Assembly: GCA_963920765.1 (NCBI GenBank)
Contig: OY987248.1
Coordinates: 19,626,539-19,690,538, forward strand
DNA: 64,000 nt
DNA from: Ulota crispa
Lineage: Eukaryota > Streptophyta > Bryopsida > Orthotrichales > Orthotrichaceae
Direction: 5' to 3'
Part shown: one piece after another, positions 58,246 to 64,000 of the stretch
Layout of the letters: each line of letters opens with the position of its first letter
Position numbering within the stretch: position 1 is the stretch's first letter
Notes under the pieces: generated by a model
The model's input: only the letters and a program-made list of their open reading frames with translations
Databases searched by the model: none
What the model was told of the DNA's origin: nothing
Position numbers and translations under genes: made by a program

Positions 58246-58474
58246 AAAACATTTTAGTATTGAAAAAGCCCCCTTGGGGGAAAAACTAGGGTTGTCTTGA
58301 GACGTCAGTCATCGTATAATCAAATGAATACAGAATACACAAAATGAAAAAAACCCCTTAATAGGGGAAAAATCCGGAAATCCGGTGAGGGAAGAAAACC
58401 GGATGACTCAACTAGAGCTCATGTGCAAAAGGAGGTGCAAAGTGGCTCGGTGGCACAAAACATTTTAGTATTGA
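58246..58474. mobile_element. 193-bp insertion with 18-bp target duplication
   Basis: The sequence AAAACATTTTAGTATTGA occurs exactly at 58246-58263 and 58457-58474. Between them lie 193 bases bounded by AAAAGCCCCCTTGGGGG and CTCGGTGGCAC. A duplication this long points to target-primed retroposition, for example a SINE or short LINE tail. I see no convincing A and B boxes, so the class is open. Confidence 0.65.
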
Positions 58475-58697
58475 GTGCAAAAAATTTGAGCCCATTTTAC
58501 CACACAGATTGAAAGATTATAGCATTCAAAATTTGTGAAAAAGTTTTTTTGTCCCTACCTAAATAGGTCAACAGACTTTGAGCCTTTTTGGAGTCAAATT
58601 TTTGGTCAGTATGAATTAAAGTTTTTTTCCACTAATATCTAAATCTTGTTAGATACACTAATGAAAAGTTTCAAGAGCAAATTGTGAATCTAGCTTA

Positions 58698-58999
58698 AGG
58701 TAGGAGCACCCATAAACATCAAACTAAGGGTTTTGAACATGATGACGATTAATAAACAACTAGCAAATTATAGGAACAGAAAAAAATGAGTTTGCACTTT
58801 CAGATGTATTATTTGGATATTGTAAGAATAAATTATGAATTTTTAAAGAGCAAACTGTCATTGCACCCATAACCACTTTTAAGAATTCATGTTTGCATGT
58901 TGTACATTCTTGTCATTACATCTATTAACTTCCACAGATTTTCCAAGATTTCAAAAGTGACAATTATGGGGACACTGACGCTTACAAGTGCTCCTACCT
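58698..58999. mobile_element. TA-flanked AGGTAG MITE, copy 3
   Basis: Begins AGGTAGGAGCACCCATAAAC and ends CTTACAAGTGCTCCTACCT with TA on both sides; 302 bp, nested in the group L element. Interior as in 1499-1812 and 13973-14287. Confidence 0.85.
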
Positions 59000-59952
59000 T
59001 ACTCTAAATTTTTGTGCAGTATAAGGAGGTTAAGTGAACTGGCAATACATTAATCATTCTTTCATGATTTCTTGTGCACAAAGGACATCTTTTATTTGAA
59101 ATCTGAATGGTGAAAAGTTAAGGAGAAACATTTGGAATGTTTGAAAAAAAAAAATCAAGAGCTCTGGATTTATAAATTGAAAGATGATAGGCCCTAGGGT
59201 TAGAGGAAAACAATTTTTCTTGAAACTGCCCAAACATAATTAACAAAGTTTGACTCCCTTTAGAATGTGATGTGAGACCTCTATTTATTTATTTATTTGA
59301 CAGTTGTGCACCATGTCTTTTCAGTTACATGCTTGCCAAATTTCAAAAGTTGATGAGAGTATTAGCATAAGATTCTCCAAAGATGCCCAAGCTGCCCAAA
59401 TTCTTTTGGGTAGCATAACTTTTGAACTAAGCATCCAATTGGGGAAAAATTTATATTTCCACTTGGGGGATATATATCTATACACCTTGTGTAACAATTT
59501 TGAGAACATCCAATCAAAATTGACTCCATATGACCCTACCCAAGTTCTCAAGTGGTTGTTGAACGGACACTTGGGCCTTTAGGAGTTAAAGTTGCTAGAT
59601 TGTTGCTTTCTACTACCCTTATTTTTTAAGCATTTTAGGTTTTTGTACACTTCTATGTATATGAGTTCTCAAAGTACATATGTTTTGAGGCAGTTGTGTA
59701 ATATACATACAACTCATAATAATAATAATCTTGAAGGATGTACTCTGTTTTGTATGTCAACACTTTGAAACAAAAGTCATTACTTTTTCATAAATGTTAT
59801 ATTTGGAATATATGATACATGGTTTATTGAAGTACTCTTTCCACATTCTACATGTCTATAAGTAGTTTGAACTTCTAAAGCCTTTCTTTTATTACCTCTA
59901 AGGTCTTTTGTGTAGAGATATGTAATCTATTGCACCATACTAAAGAGCACAT

Positions 59953-60714
59953 TTAACCCTTAAACATCTGAGCGTGCTAGTTTAACCCCTAAAGGACCAA
60001 TTGTCCCCTCAGGGGACAAATGGGATTTTGGGCAAGTACCTATGGCTAAACTACTTTGCATGATTTTTTGAAACTTTTATGGAAGATGGGGAATTCAAAT
60101 ATCTACGTGTGCATCTAACTCTTACTTCATTCTGACATTTATTGAAGAAGTTAAAAATGAATTTTTGGGAAAAGGTCCAAATGGAGCAGCCCAAAAATTT
60201 CTCAAAATTTGTATTAAAAATAAATAAAAATATGAAATAGGTTCTTTAGACTTATTTATAGGTGAGGAGCTTTGAATCATTCAATTTTCATAGATGAAAT
60301 GAAAGTTATAAGAAGTTTTTGTTTGTAGGTAGGTATGGTTTCTCTCAAAATCACACCTACCCGCAAACAAAAACTTCTTATAACTTTCATTTCATCTATG
60401 AAAATTGAATGATTCAAAGCTCCTCACCTATAAATAAGTCTAAAGAACCTATTTCATATTTTTATTTATTTTTAATACAAATTTTGAGAAATTTTTGGGC
60501 TGCCCCATTTGGACCTTTTCCCAAAAATTCATTTTTAACTTCTTTAATAAATGTCAGAATGAAGTAAAAGTTAGATGCCCACGTAGATACTTGAATTCCC
60601 CATCTTCCATAAAAGTTTCAAAAAATCATGCAGAGTAGTTTAGCCATATGTACCTGCCCAAAATCCCATTTGTCCCCCAAAAGGGGGCTTGGTCCTTTAG
60701 GGGTTAAGGGTTAA
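59953..60714. mobile_element. TTAA element, group B remnant around a hairpin
   Basis: Left piece TTAACCCTTAAACATCTGAG (59953-59981) and right piece GGGTTAA (60708-60714) are the two ends of a group B element; nearly all of its body is missing. The hairpin element at 59982-60707 occupies the middle. Confidence 0.6.
59982..60707. mobile_element. Long hairpin TTAA element, group D-derived, copy 2
   Basis: Begins TTAACCCCTAAAGGACCAAT and ends TTGGTCCTTTAGGGGTTAA. The 726 bp form one inverted repeat with arms of ~350 bp and a loop of ~17 bases around 60344. The arms match the left part of group D and are almost perfectly complementary to each other. Confidence 0.93.
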
Positions 60715-60851
60715 GCAATAAAGAAGACAAGGTGTCTTCTATTTTCTTGTTTGACCTTTGAGCTATACATTTACTCACATCAATAATAATATATCTCAAT
60801 AGACCATTTTTGATACAAAACTGCCACAAAAACTAATTAGGTTCTTCTTGG

Positions 60852-61108
60852 CAAATGTTATTTTATGAGCAGGGATCCATGAGCCATTAGCAATGAGCTA
60901 AGATTTTGTCAAAATAATAAATTCCACCTATACTCATGTATATAGGGTCCTATAATTGTGCATTTTGAACTATCATCTCTTGAAAATCTATCTAGTTTTT
61001 AAGTTATTCCATTGGTTTTGAATTGATAATTTCTTCTTGCTCACAAAATCTTGAATCCCTTCTCATGGCGCACCATTTTACGCTCACCAAATAGCATTGT
61101 CTAATCTT
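60852..61108. mobile_element. MITE, group V, copy 2
   Basis: Matches 5096-5325: TTATGAGCAGGGATCCATGA near the left end, TATAGGGTCCTATAATTGTG in the middle, and GCTCACCAAATAGCATTGTC at the right. Left and right ends are imperfect inverted repeats. Confidence 0.6.
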
Positions 61109-62310
61109 GTAAGTGACCATCAAAATTTGAACTTTTCTCTTAATTTCTATAGTTTTTTTAATTATCAAAACTCAAAAATAAGATTCAAACTTTTTTCCAC
61201 TTTAAGAATCAACCTTTGAATTCTAATCATCACTTCAAAAAAAATCAAAATGCCTTTTCTAAACGGGAAAGAAATACATATTATGTTCCTAGAATACATA
61301 TATTGATAATGGTTTTAGTATCCTCAAGCTAAGAGCAAAATGCTTTACTTGCATATACTTAAAAATTTAACATGTAAATAAGCAATACCCGTGTAATATA
61401 AAAAAAACTTGTACGGTTTATGCACCTAAACATCCAAATTTTATTTTAGAATTTAATCATAAGATCATAATATTTATTATTTGTGATATTAAAATAACAA
61501 ATATTAGAGTAAATGCATGTTATTTGATGGTGCTGCATTGTCTAAATATAAACTTCAACTATAAATCTAATCAAGAGTTCACGAGTATTGACACATGTAG
61601 GTGAGTTTATTTGGTAGGATAAATGGCACTATTGAGTGATGTTTTTGATGTGTTTTACATGGGTTTTTCTTTTTTTAGTTGCAGAAAAGCTCAATTCTAT
61701 ACTTTTATCAGGTGAACATACATGTATTGCAAATGGAAAATTCAATAAATCATCATGGGTAAAAGATTCTAATCATCAGTTGCAATCTTCTTTGATTGAT
61801 GCATATTTCAATAAATAAAAAATAAAATGTGTAGGTCACAAAGATAGATATGATGACACATTTGGATTCAAGAGGTATATCTAAAAATTATTCATCATTT
61901 TACTCTATTTTGGAGTACATTTGATTTAGACCCATGGAATTTTAATGAATTGATCAGCAACTTCTTCAATTTATTTGAAATTTCATTTTATAAAATTTGG
62001 ATGTTGCTGCTTCGTTCCTTATTTGGTTTACCAAATAAATTTCTACTTAAGTTCAAAAGTAGTTAACATTGTAACTTGAATATTCAATTTCTATGCTTGC
62101 ATTTGTTTATTCTTCCTTAAAACTAACAAGTACCTAGCAAAAAAAATTGCGCTAAATTGATAATATGATATGTTGGACAAATTGTGCTTTTGAATTGACT
62201 ACTAGTATAGAAAAACACTTGCTTTCAACAATGAAGTGTGAATATCAAAATGATTAAGTGAGTATTGCAATTGGTAATTTGTATTATCAATGTACATATG
62301 TACCTTCAAG
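61109..62310. other. AT-rich gene-free stretch
   Basis: No gene or paired repeat recognised. A 60-codon open frame at 61636-61818 shows no family feature. Confidence 0.4.
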
Positions 62311-63852
62311 TTAACCTTTAAAGGACTGCTGCTTTTACTTTGTCAAAAGACACTTAAAACTGCCATTTTCATGGCAAAGAGTAAAAGTTTGAATTGATCT
62401 TTTTGCCTATCTAACCGTAGGATCTTGTATTAGATTATTATACAAATGTGCAAAAAAGAATTCAAAAACTCTGACCACAAATATTGTAAGATATTTGCGT
62501 TTTAAGTGTAAAAAACAAACTTTTGTGCACCTTACATGATTAGATTATTTGACTATGAAATTTTTTAACTTAAAATTTTTGCACCACAAAGCTTGGAATT
62601 TTCAATCTTTATGTTGGAAAATTGAGTTGAGAGTCTTTAGAAAATAATTAAAGTAATAAATATTTCATTTTAATTCTTAAAAAAATTAGGCAGAAGAAGG
62701 TACAAGATTGAGCAAAAACTAAAATTGTTAATAACACTGCAATAGAATTGAAACACAATAATCCCAATGGTGAGATGGTTCTAGCAAGTAAAATTCACCC
62801 TTTCTAACATTTTTTTCTGAAAAAATGTTACACTTGCATTTAAAAACAAACTTTATAAGTTATTTTTTCAGGAAAATGCTTAACCCCTAAATGCTTGCGG
62901 CACCAAATTTTGGTGTTTGCAAAATTATGAGGTTCAGTAAACCTAACTAAGCTGCTATTTTTAGTATTTTGCATTTTGGATTTATAATTTGTGAAGTCTA
63001 ATTTTAGGATTAGCAATTTGATTTTGAAAATGATCAATTATCAGTTTTTTATTCAAGCTTTTGTGCAAGGGTCTTGACTTTCTCTAGTGTTAAGAGCTCT
63101 TGGAAATGAGCCTCAAATACACTAGATCTTGGAAAAAAATTTAGACAAAAAATTCATTTGAAAAAATTGTAGAAGAGATTTTGAAAAGCTATGAAGTGAT
63201 TGGAGTTATGTATGTTATTTCCTTTAACCTTATATTTGTTTGATGGTCAATTTTTTTAGATCCAACATGTGAAAAGAGGATTCAAAGGCTTCAAGTCATT
63301 TTTGTAGTTTTAACACCCACATGATCAAACATAATAATCTTTCAATCCATTAATGATATTGTTGTGTTTTCTTTTCTTGTGTGACCTCTAACATATCTAG
63401 TTTGAATTTATACGATTACAATACAAAAAAAACTTGACACAGCTTATTAAATGTTGCCTTTTTGTTCAATTTGAAGCAAATTCCTAAAAGCCCAAAAAGG
63501 CCTCAGGCATTTAGAGGTTAAATTGCCCAAAAATAGGATTGTCTATAACTTTCTCATAACTAGTCCAAATGGAATATATCAAAGCCTCAGATGTAGACAA
63601 AAGTATAATCTATGATGGGGAAAAATCAATTTTGTGTAAAAAAATTGCTGCCTAGACTCCCCAAATTTGTGCTTATTTGGGCATAACTTTTGCTCCCGGG
63701 CATAGATTGGAATAAAAATGATATTTCCCAAAAGTTAATGTGTTTTTGTATCTTCAAAAAAAATCAAAAAAATCAGAACAAAAATTGAGGCCGTAGGTAC
63801 CTCCCCAAAATCCCATTTGTCCCCATAGGGACAACAATCCTTTAGGGGTTAA
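62311..63852 (-). mobile_element. TTAA element, group A, copy 4 (interrupted)
   Basis: Begins TTAACCTTTAAAGGACTGCT and ends CAATCCTTTAGGGGTTAA. Without the nested element at 62880-63521 (counting one TTAA) it is 904 bp, matching the 903-bp copy at 25398-26300 in the same orientation. Confidence 0.9.
62880..63521. mobile_element. TTAA element, group O, nested in group A copy 4
   Basis: Begins TTAACCCCTAAATGCTTGCG and ends CCTCAGGCATTTAGAGGTTAA-like sequence; 642 bp. The surrounding group A sequence continues uninterrupted once this element and one TTAA are taken away. Single copy in the window. Confidence 0.88.
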
Positions 63853-64000
63853 GACATGACATTCAACACTTATATATCACAAAAGATTTACTTTTGCACA
63901 CAATATGCCATAACAAAATTGGTGAACCACACAACAAGGAGCTATGTAGTTTGGTCTTGCTTCCAACATATTATCGGAAGCTTTTTCTTCTTAATAATGA
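63853..64000. other. Window edge, nothing recognised
   Basis: About 150 bases of AT-rich DNA after the last TTAA element. Confidence 0.4.

Larger units (their letters stand above)
58122..59589. mobile_element. TTAA element, group L, with two insertions
   Basis: Begins TTAATCCCTAAAGCCCAAGG and ends CACTTGGGCCTTTAGGAGTTAA-like sequence, giving inverted ends of ~20 bp. It contains a 193-bp insertion (58264-58456) and an AGGTAG MITE (58698-58999); without them and their duplications it is ~950 bp, like groups A, D, F, H and J. An internal CACAGATTGAAAG...GCATTCAAA block is shared with group A. Confidence 0.8.

Noticed and set aside
2836-63852. Reading the TTAA elements as PIF/Harbinger with a TTA duplication
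   Set aside because: The base after the right TTA is A in nearly every intact copy and the restored empty sites contain one TTAA, so the 4-bp reading fits better.

Overview
The window looks like AT-rich nuclear DNA of a land plant with a large, repeat-filled genome. It holds one recognisable host gene: a four-exon growth-regulating factor (GRF) transcription factor on the minus strand at 42293-45865. Its start, three GT-AG introns and stop join into one 2412-nt frame (803 codons plus stop). The protein has the QLQ and WRC domains and the C-terminal FFD, TQL and GGPL motifs. Its exons and flanks (about 39-47.8 kb) form an island much richer in G+C than the rest.

A nuclear copy of mitochondrial DNA (20530-20861) carries a degraded tRNA-Gly and the first ~80 codons of mitochondrial rps4. 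The peptide resembles the rps4 of bryophytes and other seedless plants more than that of seed plants. The GRF gene lacks a good miR396 site. Both fit a non-seed land plant, but the species cannot be fixed from this window.

Almost everything else is DNA-transposon debris. The most striking component is a swarm of about 27 short elements in about a dozen sequence groups. They begin TTAACCCC(T/-)AAAGG or a close variant, end in the reverse complement, and occupy roughly a quarter of the window. Two insertion sites can be restored to an unoccupied state by removing the element plus one TTAA. That gives a TTAA target duplication with CCC...GGG termini, the signature of the piggyBac superfamily, which is not a standard component of described seed-plant genomes. 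The groups include near-identical 932-bp copies, elements abutting through one shared TTAA, elements nested in each other, and two long hairpin derivatives with ~325-350-bp arms.

Other mobile DNA includes PIF/Harbinger-like MITEs (TTA/TAA duplications), TA-flanked AGGTAG elements, CACTA foldbacks with 3-bp duplications, two related non-autonomous Helitrons (TC...CTAG between A and T), a probable Mutator-like element with a 9-bp duplication, long foldbacks and minisatellites. No transposase gene, rRNA gene, CRISPR array or intact organellar gene was seen.

Layout: 1-9.9 kb scattered MITEs; 9.9-17 kb TTAA, PIF and nested elements; 17-24.6 kb minisatellite, foldback, TTAA elements and mitochondrial insert; 25-32 kb contiguous TTAA elements, hairpin, tandem PIF MITEs and a Helitron; 32.5-39.1 kb TTAA, PIF and TA-flanked elements; 39.1-47.8 kb GRF island; 48-64 kb more MITEs, the second Helitron, the larger hairpin and nested TTAA elements.
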